A DNA stretch of 64,000 nucleotides. Source: Rhodobacteraceae bacterium HLUCCO18. GTDB taxonomy: Bacteria > Pseudomonadota > Alphaproteobacteria > Rhodobacterales > Rhodobacteraceae. This document shows positions 19,980-32,159 of the stretch, in pieces. The translations under genes were made by a program, and so were the position numbers. The notes beneath the pieces are model-generated. The model made no database searches, was not told where the DNA came from, and worked only from the letters and a program-made list of their open reading frames with translations. The stretch is from positions 1 to 64,000 of the forward strand of contig LJSY01000001.1 in the NCBI GenBank assembly GCA_001314805.1, written 5' to 3'. The first letter of the stretch is position 1; every line of letters starts with the position of its first letter.

Positions 19980-20014
19980 GTAGAGCGACCGCAGCCACAG
20001 GATACCCGCCCGCC

Positions 20015-20974
20015 ATGCCCATTCGCCTGCCCTCCAACCTGCCCGCCTTCCGCATCCTGCGCGACGAGGGTGTGATGGTCATGGGCCGGAGTGCGGCCGA
20101 CCTTCAGGATATCCGCCCGCTGCGCATCGGCCTGCTGAACCTGATGCCCAAGAAGATCCAGACCGAAACCCAGTTCGCCCGACTGATCGGAGCCACGCCG
20201 CTTCAGGTCGAGCTGTCGTTGATCCGGATGACCAGCCACGAGACGAAGAACACCGCCGCCGAGCACATGGAGGCCTTCTACCGTCCCTTCGCCGACGTCG
20301 CGGCCACGGGCGAGAAATTCGACGGGCTCATCATCACCGGCGCGCCCATCGAACACCTGGAGTTCGAGCACGTCACCTATTGGGACGAACTGACCCGGGT
20401 CTTCGACTGGACGCAGACCCATGTGCATTCGACCTTCGGCGTCTGCTGGGGCGGCATGGCGATGATCCACCATTTCCACGGCGTGCGGAAACACCTGCTG
20501 CCCGAAAAGCTCTTCGGCTGCTACCGTCACATGAACCTCGCCCCGGAACGCCCTTATCTCAGGGGGTTTTCCGACGATCTGGTGATGCCCGTGAGCCGCT
20601 GGACCGAGATGCGCCGCGACGAGATCGAGGCGGCCGGGTTGCCCGTGCTGCTCCATTCCGCCGAGGTCGGTCCGGCGCTGGTGGAGGACCCCGCGCACCG
20701 CGCGCTCTACATCTTCAACCATCTCGAATACGACAGCGGCACGCTGGACGAGGAATACCGCCGTGACCTGACCACGGCACAGGTCGACGGGGCGGAGATC
20801 CGGCTGCCGGTTCATTACTATCCCGACGACGATCCCGGACGCGCGCCGCCGAACCGCTGGCGCAGCCATGCCCACCTGCTCTACGGCAACTGGCTGTCGG
20901 AGGTTTACCTGACGACACCCTTCGACATCGCCGAGATCGGCGAGAAAAGCACCGACCTCAGGACGACGCCGTGA
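20015..20974 (+). CDS. metA: Homoserine O-acyltransferase (MetA family)
   Basis: [71 protein letters not shown]. Confidence 0.93.
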   Translation: MPIRLPSNLPAFRILRDEGVMVMGRSAADLQDIRPLRIGLLNLMPKKIQTETQFARLIGATPLQVELSLIRMTSHETKNTAAEHMEAFYRPFADVAATGEKFDGLIITGAPIEHLEFEHVTYWDELTRVFDWTQTHVHSTFGVCWGGMAMIHHFHGVRKHLLPEKLFGCYRHMNLAPERPYLRGFSDDLVMPVSRWTEMRRDEIEAAGLPVLLHSAEVGPALVEDPAHRALYIFNHLEYDSGTLDEEYRRDLTTAQVDGAEIRLPVHYYPDDDPGRAPPNRWRSHAHLLYGNWLSEVYLTTPFDIAEIGEKSTDLRTTP

Positions 20975-21921
20975 AGCTGTTGCTCTGGCTGGTCCTGATC
21001 GCGGCTGCCCTCGCGGCGGCGACGCTTTGGAAAGCAGCGCGCCACGAGCGGCTGGCCGAGGCGACCTGGCCGCCCGAGGGCGCTTTTCTCACCATCGACG
21101 GGCACCGGGTGCATTACGTCGTGCAGGGCGAGGGCCCGGACCTCGTCCTGATCCATGGTGCCAGCGGCAACACCCGCGATTACACCTACGCCATGGCCGC
21201 GCGGCTGGCCGGGCGCTACCGCGTCATCGTCCTCGACCGGCCCGGTCTCGGCTATACCGACCGGATCGACCCCGATGGCGCGTCGCTCGCGGCGCAGGCG
21301 GGGCTTCTGGCCGATGCCGCCGCCGAACTGGGCGCGGAGCGGCCCATTGTCTACGGCCACTCCTACGGCGGGGCCGTCGCGCTGGCCTGGGCGCTCCACC
21401 GGCCCGAGCGGCTGTCGGCGCTGGTGGTCTCGGCTGCGGCGTCGAACCCGTGGGACAGCGGGCTGGGGACCTATTACACCGTCCTGTCGCACCCGCTGGG
21501 GCAACGCGTCGTCATCCCGTTCCTGACGGCATGGGTGCCCGACCGGGTGGTCGATGCGCAGATCGACGCCGTCTTCGCGCCGCAGACGGCACCCCCGGGC
21601 TATCACCGCCACATCGGTGCGGGTCTGACGCTCAGGCGTGTCTCGATGCGCGCCAATGCCCTTCACCGGCGCAACCTGCTGGCCGAGATCGAGGCGCAGG
21701 CGCCGCGCTATGGCGAGATTGCGGTGCCCGTCGAGATCCTCCATGGCGATGCCGACACGACCGTGCCGCTGGCCGTCCATTCCGAGCCGCTGTCGCGCCA
21801 GATCGCGGGCAGCCGGCTGACGGTGCTGGAGGGCGTGGGCCACATGCTCCACCATGCCGCGCCGCAGGCGGTGGACGACGCCATCGACCGGGCCGCCGCC
21901 CGGGCTGGCCTGACGCCCTGA
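20971..21921 (+). CDS. Alpha/beta hydrolase
   Basis: [26 protein letters not shown] (GxSxG), [21 protein letters not shown]. Confidence 0.88.
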   Translation: MKLLLWLVLIAAALAAATLWKAARHERLAEATWPPEGAFLTIDGHRVHYVVQGEGPDLVLIHGASGNTRDYTYAMAARLAGRYRVIVLDRPGLGYTDRIDPDGASLAAQAGLLADAAAELGAERPIVYGHSYGGAVALAWALHRPERLSALVVSAAASNPWDSGLGTYYTVLSHPLGQRVVIPFLTAWVPDRVVDAQIDAVFAPQTAPPGYHRHIGAGLTLRRVSMRANALHRRNLLAEIEAQAPRYGEIAVPVEILHGDADTTVPLAVHSEPLSRQIAGSRLTVLEGVGHMLHHAAPQAVDDAIDRAAARAGLTP

Positions 21922-21995
21922 TGCCGCGCGATTGCGCAGGCGAAGCGCTCCGCCTAATGTCAAACTTCATAACATGAGCAGGAAGGCCGGCCGCC

Positions 21996-22907
21996 ATGTC
22001 CAAGTCCGAGTCCCTATCCGTACCCCTGCCCTTCGACGGGGCCATCACCCGCTTTTTCGAAGAGGACGCGCCGCGCGACGTTCACAAGGCGATCGTCGAG
22101 ACCCGGAAGGACCATGTGCTCGATCCCGGCTTTCCCTATGACCGGCGGATGGACAAGGACGACTACAAGGATCAGCTCGACGCGCTTCAGGTCGAGCTGG
22201 TCAAGTTCCACGCCTGGGTCCGCGATAGCGGTCAGCGCATCGCGGTCGTGTTCGAGGGGCGCGACGCCGCCGGCAAGGGCGGGTCGATCAAGCGGGTGCG
22301 CGCCAACCTCAACCCGCGCGTGGCCGGTGTCGTGGCCTTGCAAAAACCCAGCGAGCGCGAGGCCGCGCAGTGGTATTTCCAGCGCTACGTGCAGCACCTT
22401 CCCGCAGGCGGCGAGATCAGGCTTTTCGACCGGTCATGGTACAATCGCGGCGTGGTGGAGCATGTCTTCGGCTTCTGCACGCCGACCGAGCGCGCCACGT
22501 TCTTCCGCCAGTTGCCGGATTTCGAACAGATGATCGTCGATGACGGCATCAGGCTCACCAAGATCTGGCTCAATGTCGGCCGCGCCGAACAGCTGCGCCG
22601 CTTTCTCGACCGGGAGAGCGATCCGCTGAAACAATGGAAGCTCAGCCGCATCGACGTGGACGGGCTCAAACGCTGGGAGGCCTATTCGGACGCCATCGCC
22701 GAGACGCTGGCCCTGGGGCACACGGCGCATGCGCCGTGGACCGTCATCCGCGCCGACGACAAGCGGCGTGCGCGGCTGGCGGTGATCCGCGCGATCCTCG
22801 CCCCGGTCGACTATGACGGCAAGGACAGGGACGTCGTGGGACGCCCGGACCCGGCCATTTGCGGCGGACCCGAGATGTGGGCGGATCACTCGGCGCCCGG
22901 CGTCTGA
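21996..22907 (+). CDS. ppk2: Polyphosphate kinase 2
   Basis: [68 protein letters not shown]. Confidence 0.95.
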   Translation: MSKSESLSVPLPFDGAITRFFEEDAPRDVHKAIVETRKDHVLDPGFPYDRRMDKDDYKDQLDALQVELVKFHAWVRDSGQRIAVVFEGRDAAGKGGSIKRVRANLNPRVAGVVALQKPSEREAAQWYFQRYVQHLPAGGEIRLFDRSWYNRGVVEHVFGFCTPTERATFFRQLPDFEQMIVDDGIRLTKIWLNVGRAEQLRRFLDRESDPLKQWKLSRIDVDGLKRWEAYSDAIAETLALGHTAHAPWTVIRADDKRRARLAVIRAILAPVDYDGKDRDVVGRPDPAICGGPEMWADHSAPGV

Positions 22908-22911
22908 GCCC

Positions 22912-23529
22912 ATGCCGAAGCGCGGGTATCACCACGGAAACCTCAAGCAGGCGCTGGTCGACGCGGCGCTGCGCCTGATCGAGGAAAAGGGTCCGACGGG
23001 GTTCACCCTGTCCGAGGCGGCGAAGAATGCCGGTGTGACGCCCGCCGCCGTCTACCGCCATTTCGAGGGGCGCGAGGATCTGATCGCGGAATGCGCGCGG
23101 CAGGGCCACGAGATCTTCGCGGAGCTGATGGCGTTTGCCTTCAACGACGGAAAACCCACGGCGCTGGCGGCCTTCGAGGCCACGGGGCGCGCCTACCTCG
23201 CCTTCGCGCGCAAGCATCCCGGCCACTACATGGCGATGTTCGAAAGCGGCACATCGGCCAATGCCACGCCCGACCTGGCCGCGGCGGCGGCGAAATCGCG
23301 CAAGGTGCTGGAGACCGCCGCCGAGGCCCTGTCGGAGCATATCCCGCCCGAAAAACGCCCGCCGCCCTCGATGTTCTCGGCCCATGTCTGGGCGATGAGC
23401 CACGGGGTGGTGGAACTGTTCGCCCGGGGCCGCCCCGGGGCCAACACGCCCTTCGCCCCCGAGGACCTTCTGGAGGCCGGGATCGGCATCTACCTGCGCG
23501 GCCTCGGCCTGATCCGTCCTGACGAATAG
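22912..23529 (+). CDS. TetR/AcrR-family transcriptional regulator
   Basis: MPKRGYHHGNLKQALVDAALRLIEEKGPTGFTLSEAAKNAGVTPAAVYRHFEGREDLI. Confidence 0.9.
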   Translation: MPKRGYHHGNLKQALVDAALRLIEEKGPTGFTLSEAAKNAGVTPAAVYRHFEGREDLIAECARQGHEIFAELMAFAFNDGKPTALAAFEATGRAYLAFARKHPGHYMAMFESGTSANATPDLAAAAAKSRKVLETAAEALSEHIPPEKRPPPSMFSAHVWAMSHGVVELFARGRPGANTPFAPEDLLEAGIGIYLRGLGLIRPDE

Positions 23530-23545
23530 GAACGTCACGTGAAGT

Positions 23546-23602
23546 GGGGGCTCTGCCCCCGCCCTTCGGGCTCCCCCGGCGGTATTTTGGGAAAGATGAA
23601 GG
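23546..23602 (+). repeat. Gene-end hairpin repeat with a partial inverted partner at about 23669-23690
   Basis: GGGGGCTCTGCCCCCGCCCTTCGGGCTCCCCCGGCGGTATTTTGGGAAAGATGAAGG; inverted CCTTCATCTTTCGAAAAATACGC downstream. Confidence 0.65.
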
Positions 23603-23742
23603 ATTGAGCCTTTGTGCCGCTTGGAGTCCGTTAGCTCGGAAGGGAGCAAGAAAGGCACCATCCAGCCCCTTCATCTTTCGAAAAATACGCAAAGGCCGAA
23701 GGCCCGCCCGGTCAAGGGGCTCGATGCCCCGCGACCGGGCGC

Positions 23743-26700
23743 CTACTCGGCGGCCTCGGCCATCGGCGCGCTCCCCGCGCGCAGATGCGCGATGAGGCTG
23801 TCACGCTGTTTCGCGGCCTTCTCGGCGTTCGCCTCCTTCACCGGGCCGAAGCCGCGGATGGTCAGCGGAAGCTCGGCCAGCGCCACGAGCGCGTCCATCG
23901 TCTCGGGGCTGGCCTTTGGCAGGAACTCGGCCATGTCGGCCTGATATTGCCTGATGAGCGCGCGTTCCATCCGACGCTCGGCCGAGTAGCCGAAGAGGTC
24001 CAGCGGCGTGCCGCGCAAGGATTTCAGCCGCGCGAGGATCGGATAGAGCCGCCCGATCCACGGCCCGAATTCACGTTTCTTCGGGCGACCGGCGGCGTCC
24101 TTGCCGGGCAGCATCGGCGGGGCGAGGTGGTATTTCAATTTGAAATCCCCGTCGAAGGCCTCCCGCGCCTTGGCCTCGGTCTGCAGGTGCAGGCGCGCGA
24201 CCTCGTACTCGTCCTTGTAGGCCAAGAGCTTGTGATAGCCCTTCGCCACCGCCTCCTTCAGGCGCGGATCGGCGATGGGGTCGACAAGCTTGCGGTAGCG
24301 CTTCGCCAAACGCTTGCCCTGGTAGGCGGTGAGGTGGGTTTCGCGGAAGGCGATCTTCTCCTCCGGCGTCCTGGGCTTCTCCACCACCTCGGCCTCGATC
24401 AGACGCCGCGCGGCCTCCGGGTTCACGATCGCCCAGCGGCCCATCTCGAAAGCTTGGCTGTTGCGCTCCACCGCGGCACCGTTCAGCTCCACCGCCTGCA
24501 GGATCGCCTCACGCGAGAGCGGGATCAGCCCCCGCTGCCACGCCGCGCCCAGAAGCATCTGGTTGGTGAAGATCGTGTCGCCCAGCAGCTTGCGGGCAAG
24601 CTCCGAGGCGTCGAAGAGGCTGAGCCCGTCCCGCAGCCGCGCCTGAAGCGCGAGCGCGAGGTCCTCGCCGGGGATGCGGAATTCGGTGTTGCGGGTGAAA
24701 TCGCCGGTGACGATCTCGTGGCTGTTGACCACGGCGCCGCTGCGGCCCGTGGTCATCAGGCCCAGTGTCCTCGCGCCGGCCGACACCACCAGGTCGCCGC
24801 CGATCAGCGTGTCGCATTCGCCGGTGGCCACGCGGATCGCGCTGATATCCTCGGGGCTTTCCGCGATGCGCACATGAATATGGACCGCGCCGCCCTTCTG
24901 AGCGAGGCCGGCCATTTCCATCATCGCCGCGCCCTTGCCCTCGATATGGGCGGCCATGGCGAGGTTCGCGCCGATGGTCACGACGCCTGTGCCGCCGACA
25001 CCGGTGATCACGATGTTATGGGTGCCGTCGATGGCCGGGATCACGGGCTCTGGCAGGCCGGAGAGATCGACCTCGGCCGTGGCCTCCCGTTTCGGGGTGC
25101 CGCCCTCGACCGTGACGAAGGAGGGGCAGAACCCCTTGAGACACGAGAAATCCTTGTTGCAGGTTGACTGGTCGATGGCGCGCTTGCGGCCCAGTTCGGT
25201 TTCCACGGGCACGATGGAGACGCAGTTCGACTGCACCCCGCAATCGCCGCAGCCTTCGCAGACATCCGTGTTGATGAAGACGCGCCTGTCGATATCCGGG
25301 AAAGTGCCGCGCTTGCGCCGGCGGCGTTTCTCGGCGGCGCAGGTCTGGATATAGATGATGGCCGAGACGCCTTCGAGCTTCTGGAAGCGCTCCTGCACCG
25401 TCATCAGATCGTCGCGGGTGTGGCGTTCGAGGTCTTTCGGGAAAGTGGACCAGTCGATCTCTTCCTTCGGGTCGTAGACCAGCGCGATGTTCTCCACACC
25501 CATGGCCTTGACCTCGCGCGCGATGCGGGCCGGGTCGAGATCGCCTTCGTTGTGTTGCCCGCCGGTCATGGCGACGGCGTCGTTGAACAGGATCTTGTAG
25601 GTGATGTTGGCCTTCGCGGCCACGGCGGCGCGGATGGCGAGAATGCCGGAATGGTTGTAGGTGCCCTCGCCGAGGTTCTGGAAGACGTGGGGACGATTGG
25701 AAAACGGCGCCTCGCCGATCCAGTTCGCGCCTTCGCCGCCCATATGGGTGTAGGCTTCGGTCGCGCGGTCCATCCATTTGGCCATGAAGTGGCATCCGAT
25801 GCCCGCGCCCGCCACCGCGCCCTCGGGCACCCTGGTCGAGGTGTTGTGCGGGCAGCCCGAGCAGAAATAGGGCGTGCGGGTCGCAAGCTCCGGCGCGTTG
25901 TTGGCGCGCCGCGCCTCGTCCACGCGCGCCATGCCCGCCGCGATCCGGTCCGTGCCGCGCCCCTCCTCGGTCAGGATGCGGCCGAGCTTCACCGCGATAT
26001 CTGTGGGGTCGAGCGAATAATGCTGCGGGAAGAGCGTGTTGCCCTGCCCGTCCTTGTAGCCGTAGACGCGCCGTCCGCGCCGGTCGTCGAAGATCGCCTC
26101 CTTGACCTGCACCTCGATCAGCTTGCGCTTTTCCTCGACCACGACGATGAGCTCGAGCCCCTCGGCCCAGTCCTTGAATCCCGCCATGTCGAGCGGCCAT
26201 GTCTGGCCGACCTTGTAGGTGGTTACGCCGAGACGCTCTGCCTCGGCCGCGTCGATCCCCAGCGCGTCGAGCGCCCAGACCAGATCGAGCCAGTTCTTGC
26301 CCGCCGCGACGAAACCGATCTTCGCCCCCGGACGCCCGTGCATGCGCTTGTCGATGCCGTTGGCATGGGCGAAGGCCTCGGCGGCGAAGCGCTTGTGGGC
26401 CAGAAGCCGTTCCTCCTGCGCGATCCAGTGATCGCCGAGGCGGATGTTGAGCCCGCCCTCGGGCATCTCGAAGGCGGGGTGCGTGAACTGCATCCGGTCC
26501 GGCCGGCCATCGACGACGGCGGTCGCCTCGACCGTGTCCTTCATCAGTTTCAGGCCTACCCAGACGCCGGCGAAGCGGCTGAGCGCGATGCCGTAGATCC
26601 CGAAATCGAGGATTTCCTGCACGCCCGCGGGGCTGAGTACGGGGCTGTGCGCGTCGATCAGCGCCCAGTCGGACTGGTGGCAGGTGGTGGAGCTTTCGCC

Positions 26701-27147
26701 CGTATGGTCGTCGCCCATGGCCACGAGCACACCGCCATGTTGCGACGTGCCGGCCATGTTCACATGGCGGAACACGTCGCCGGTGCGGTCCACGCCGGGG
26801 CCCTTGCCGTACCAGAGGCCGAAGACGCCGTCGAACTTCCCCTCGCCGCGCAGCTCGGCGCCCTGGCTGCCCCAGAGCGCGGTGGCGGCAAGGTCCTCGT
26901 TCAGGCCGGGCTGGAACACGATGTCGGACGCGTCGAGATGCTTCTTCGCGCGGGTCATCTGCATGTCGACGGCCCCCAACGGCGAGCCGCGATAGCCGCT
27001 GACCAGACCGGCGGTGTTCAGCCCCGCGGCCCGGTCGCGTGCCTTCTGCATCAGCATCAGACGCACCAGCGCCTGCGTGCCGTTCATCAGGACAGGCGAT
27101 TTTCCGAGATCGAAGCGGTCGTCGAGAGAGACACTCTGGAGACCCAT
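23743..27147 (-). CDS. Indolepyruvate ferredoxin oxidoreductase family protein (fused subunits)
   Basis: 1134 aa; LMLMQKARDRAAGLNTAGLVSGYRGSPLGAVD, SGCPHNTSTRVPEGA, CEGCGDCGVQSNCVSI, TGVGGTGVVTIGANLAMAAH. Confidence 0.93.
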   Translation of the reverse strand: MGLQSVSLDDRFDLGKSPVLMNGTQALVRLMLMQKARDRAAGLNTAGLVSGYRGSPLGAVDMQMTRAKKHLDASDIVFQPGLNEDLAATALWGSQGAELRGEGKFDGVFGLWYGKGPGVDRTGDVFRHVNMAGTSQHGGVLVAMGDDHTGESSTTCHQSDWALIDAHSPVLSPAGVQEILDFGIYGIALSRFAGVWVGLKLMKDTVEATAVVDGRPDRMQFTHPAFEMPEGGLNIRLGDHWIAQEERLLAHKRFAAEAFAHANGIDKRMHGRPGAKIGFVAAGKNWLDLVWALDALGIDAAEAERLGVTTYKVGQTWPLDMAGFKDWAEGLELIVVVEEKRKLIEVQVKEAIFDDRRGRRVYGYKDGQGNTLFPQHYSLDPTDIAVKLGRILTEEGRGTDRIAAGMARVDEARRANNAPELATRTPYFCSGCPHNTSTRVPEGAVAGAGIGCHFMAKWMDRATEAYTHMGGEGANWIGEAPFSNRPHVFQNLGEGTYNHSGILAIRAAVAAKANITYKILFNDAVAMTGGQHNEGDLDPARIAREVKAMGVENIALVYDPKEEIDWSTFPKDLERHTRDDLMTVQERFQKLEGVSAIIYIQTCAAEKRRRRKRGTFPDIDRRVFINTDVCEGCGDCGVQSNCVSIVPVETELGRKRAIDQSTCNKDFSCLKGFCPSFVTVEGGTPKREATAEVDLSGLPEPVIPAIDGTHNIVITGVGGTGVVTIGANLAMAAHIEGKGAAMMEMAGLAQKGGAVHIHVRIAESPEDISAIRVATGECDTLIGGDLVVSAGARTLGLMTTGRSGAVVNSHEIVTGDFTRNTEFRIPGEDLALALQARLRDGLSLFDASELARKLLGDTIFTNQMLLGAAWQRGLIPLSREAILQAVELNGAAVERNSQAFEMGRWAIVNPEAARRLIEAEVVEKPRTPEEKIAFRETHLTAYQGKRLAKRYRKLVDPIADPRLKEAVAKGYHKLLAYKDEYEVARLHLQTEAKAREAFDGDFKLKYHLAPPMLPGKDAAGRPKKREFGPWIGRLYPILARLKSLRGTPLDLFGYSAERRMERALIRQYQADMAEFLPKASPETMDALVALAELPLTIRGFGPVKEANAEKAAKQRDSLIAHLRAGSAPMAEAAE

Positions 27148-27331
27148 TTGACACCTCCCTGTCGTGTGGGTTTCGCGCGTGGATCCGATTATAGGTCAAA
27201 AATGCTGACCTGAAAACAGTTTTTACAGGGGATGGCCGTCGCCTCAGGGTTGATTATGTCCGCCGGGACTATATGCCTTTGGGGCCGCTCGGTCCGGGAA
27301 GCGGTCGGACGGAACGGATGGAGCGACGCGC

Positions 27332-28243
27332 GTGGATTGGGATAAATTGCGGATTTTTCATGCGGTTGCCGATGCCGGCAGCCTGACGCATGCGGGCGAT
27401 ACGCTGCATCTGAGCCAGTCTGCCGTCAGCCGCCAGATCCGCGCGCTGGAGGAGAACCTCAACACCACGCTTTTTCACCGGCACGCGCGCGGCCTGATCC
27501 TGACCGAACAGGGAGAGCTTCTGTTCGACGCCACGCGGCACATGTCCAAGCGGCTGGAGGCCGCCGCCGCGCGCATCCGCGATTCGGAGGAAGAGGTCTT
27601 CGGCGAACTGCGGGTCACGACGACGATCGGTTTCGGCTCTCTCTGGCTCGCGCCGCGCCTGCCCGCGCTCTACGAGAAATATCCCGATCTGAAGATCGAC
27701 CTGATGCTCGAGGAACGCCTGCTCGACCTGCCCATGCGAGAGGCCGACGTGGCCATCCGCATGAAGGAACCCAGCCAGGCCGACCTGATCCGGCGCAGGC
27801 TGATGTCGATCAACATGCGCCTTTACGCCTCGCCCCGCTATATCGAGGGGCGCGGCATGCCCGCGACGCTGGACGACCTGCGCCATCACCGCCTGATCAG
27901 CCAGAACGCGACCTCCGCGCAGGTTTCCTCCGGCGCGCTGCTGGTCCGCGAACTGATGAGCTACGACATCGGCAGCCATCTGACGGTGAACAACTATTTC
28001 GGCGTTCTGCAGGGCGTGATCCACGACCTCGGCATCGGCGTCCTGCCCGATTACCTGACGCAGGATTTCCCCGAACTCGTCCGCGTCCTGCCCGACGTGC
28101 AATCGGGCGAGGTGCCCGTCTTTCTCGCCTATCCCGAGGAGTTGCGGCAGTCCAAACGCATCGAGGTGTTCCGGGAATTCGTCACCGAAGAGGTCATCGC
28201 CTACCGCCGCCGCCAGAAGGAAGCGGCCGCCGAAGACAGCTGA
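27332..28243 (+). CDS. LysR-family transcriptional regulator (GTG start)
   Basis: DWDKLRIFHAVADAGSLTHAGDTLHLSQSAVSRQIRALEENLNTTLFHRHARG. Confidence 0.9.
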   Translation: MDWDKLRIFHAVADAGSLTHAGDTLHLSQSAVSRQIRALEENLNTTLFHRHARGLILTEQGELLFDATRHMSKRLEAAAARIRDSEEEVFGELRVTTTIGFGSLWLAPRLPALYEKYPDLKIDLMLEERLLDLPMREADVAIRMKEPSQADLIRRRLMSINMRLYASPRYIEGRGMPATLDDLRHHRLISQNATSAQVSSGALLVRELMSYDIGSHLTVNNYFGVLQGVIHDLGIGVLPDYLTQDFPELVRVLPDVQSGEVPVFLAYPEELRQSKRIEVFREFVTEEVIAYRRRQKEAAAEDS

Positions 28244-28348
28244 GGCCCGACCGCTGCCGGTCGCGGTCCGGCGCCGCCAGGACCCGGAAACGGATGTGTG
28301 TTATGCGCCACAGACATATCGGGATTGCGGCAGCGCAGCACCTTTTGG

Positions 28349-28377
28349 CTTGATCGTTTTCAGGCTGCTGCCTATTT
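28349..28377 (+). promoter_or_regulatory. Alphaproteobacterial sigma70-like promoter CTTGAT-N17-CTATTT
   Basis: CTTGAT 28349-28354 and CTATTT 28372-28377 with exact 17-bp spacing. Confidence 0.5.
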
Positions 28378-28383
28378 CAGCAT

Positions 28384-28463
28384 CAATGAGGTTGGGCGGG
28401 CAACCGCGCACTTCATTACCTCCCTGTTGGACTTTGGCCGAGATTCGTCTCGGCCTTTTTTTT
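28384..28463 (+). ncRNA. Candidate small RNA or terminator-bearing leader upstream of the GNAT gene
   Basis: Hairpin GGTTG-ggcggg-CAACC, single-stranded ACCTCCCTGTTGGACTT, terminator GGCCGAG-attcgt-CTCGGCC plus 8 T (28436-28463). Confidence 0.5.
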
Positions 28464-28480
28464 GCTCGGGAGGACCGCCG

Positions 28481-28954
28481 ATGGTTTCCGAAATCGAAAC
28501 AAACCCCGAAGCGTTCTCGGACCACGCCGCCCTTTATGCGCTGCTGACCGAGGCGTTTTCCCCGATGGCCGGACGGATCGACCCGCCCTCTTCCCTGACC
28601 TCCATGTCGTTGGAGGATATCGCCCGGAAGGCCGAGACGGAGGACCTTTTCCTGATGCGCGCTGCGCACCGACCGGTGGCCTGTCTTTTCGCGGAGCCCC
28701 GAGGGACGACCTACTCCCTCGGCAAGCTGGCCGTCGCTCGGGACATGCGCGGGCGCGGGCTTGCCCGAACGCTGATCGAGGCCGCCGGGTTGCGGGCGCG
28801 CGGGCTCGGGTTGCGGGAGCTGGAGTTGCAGACGCGGGTCGAGTTGACTGAAAATCACGCTGCCTTTGCCGCTCTCGGCTTTGTTGAAGCGGGCCGCACC
28901 TGCCATCCCGGCTACGCGCGAGCCACCTCGATTACCTTCCGGAAGCCACTTTGA
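28481..28954 (+). CDS. GNAT-family N-acetyltransferase
   Basis: LGKLAVARDMRGRGLARTLIEAA acetyl-CoA binding motif, ELTENHAAFAALGFVEAGR. Confidence 0.85.
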   Translation: MVSEIETNPEAFSDHAALYALLTEAFSPMAGRIDPPSSLTSMSLEDIARKAETEDLFLMRAAHRPVACLFAEPRGTTYSLGKLAVARDMRGRGLARTLIEAAGLRARGLGLRELELQTRVELTENHAAFAALGFVEAGRTCHPGYARATSITFRKPL

Positions 28955-29055
28955 AACGGCGCTGAAACCGCGTCCACCGGCGCAAGGTCCATGGCGCTGC
29001 CCCTTTCCCCCGCGCGCCCGGTCGCCTAAACAGCGGCAAGAACATGGGATGCCCA

Positions 29056-31230
<2,175 letters not shown>

Positions 31231-31298
31231 GCCAGCGCTTGCGCGAGGGGCGCGGCGTGTCTACATTTCCGACTGAAACTGTCGAGGATAGCAACCAC

Positions 31299-31535
31299 AT
31301 GCCCATGCAGGCCCATGAAATCGAAAGCCTTCTGCGCGAAAGCTTCCCCGATGCCACGATACAGGTCTCGGGTGACGACGGTCGGCACATGGCAGCCATG
31401 GTCATCGACGAGAGCTTTCGCGGCATGAACCGCGTTCAGCAGCAGCGCGCCGTATATGCCGCGCTGAAAGGCAAGATGGACGGCTCCGACGGCGATCTGC
31501 ACGCGCTGGCCCTGACCACGAAGGCGCCGGAGTGA
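31299..31535 (+). CDS. BolA-family protein
   Basis: MQAHEIESLLRESFPDATIQVSGDDGRHMAAMVIDESFRGMNRVQQQRAVYAAL; upstream of the monothiol glutaredoxin. Confidence 0.9.
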   Translation: MPMQAHEIESLLRESFPDATIQVSGDDGRHMAAMVIDESFRGMNRVQQQRAVYAALKGKMDGSDGDLHALALTTKAPE

Positions 31536-31681
31536 TGGTGTTCGTCGTCGCCCTGAGCGGTCTCGTGGTGCTGGCGGTCATCGCCCGCCGGATGAACCCG
31601 GCGCGGTCCAGGATGCAGCCCGCCCCGATCCCAATCCCGACCCGAACAGACGACCAGAGGATACCCCACCATGAGCGCTGA
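31535..31681 (+). CDS. Possible 48-aa small membrane protein between bolA and grxD
   Basis: Overlaps the bolA stop (TGATG) and the grxD start; hydrophobic N-terminus MVFVVALSGLVVLAVIARR. Could be chance. Confidence 0.3.
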   Translation: MVFVVALSGLVVLAVIARRMNPARSRMQPAPIPIPTRTDDQRIPHHER

Positions 31682-32030
31682 AGACACGATCAAGCAGACC
31701 GTCACCGAGAACGACGTCGTCCTTTTCATGAAGGGCACGAAGATGATGCCGCAATGCGGGTTCTCGTCCCGCGTGGCCGGCGTGCTGAACTTCATGGGCG
31801 TGGAGTTCCAGGACGTGAACGTTCTGGCCGACGAGGAAATCCGCCAGGGCATCAAGGAGTATTCCGACTGGCCCACGATCCCGCAGCTTTACGTGAAGGG
31901 TGAATTCGTGGGCGGTTGCGACATCATCACCGAGATGACGCTGTCGGGAGAGCTTGACACGCTGTTCGAGCAAACGGGCGTGACCTACTCCAAGGAAGCG
32001 GCCGACAAGATCCGCGAAGCGAACGCGTAA
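31671..32030 (+). CDS. grxD: Monothiol glutaredoxin (Grx4 family)
   Basis: VLFMKGTKMMPQCGFSSRVAGVLN (CGFS), YSDWPTIPQLYVKGEFVGGCDI. Confidence 0.95.
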   Translation: MSAEDTIKQTVTENDVVLFMKGTKMMPQCGFSSRVAGVLNFMGVEFQDVNVLADEEIRQGIKEYSDWPTIPQLYVKGEFVGGCDIITEMTLSGELDTLFEQTGVTYSKEAADKIREANA

Positions 32031-32104
32031 ACCGTTTCGCCGCCTGTCGGCGGCGACCCGCGCGAGGCGTCTTCGCCCCCTCGCGCTCGAGTCTTTTCGT
32101 TACG

Positions 32105-32157
32105 AGAGGGCTCTGCCCCCTCGCGCTCCCCCGGCGTATTTTTGGAAAGATGAAGGG
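32105..32157 (+). repeat. Gene-end hairpin repeat
   Basis: GAGGGCTCTGCCCCCTCGCGCTCCCCCGGCGTATTTTTGGAAAGATGAAGG between convergent grxD and the DsbA-like gene. Confidence 0.65.
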
Positions 32158-32159
32158 GA

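Noticed and set aside
19976-20014. SAM-II-type riboswitch upstream of metA
   Set aside because: Only about 35 bp separate metA from the preceding gene; no room or recognisable structure.
25016-27213. 727-aa and 597-aa ORFs over the indolepyruvate oxidoreductase gene
   Set aside because: Alternative-frame and antisense readings of the 1134-aa gene, with Arg/His-rich low-complexity sequence.
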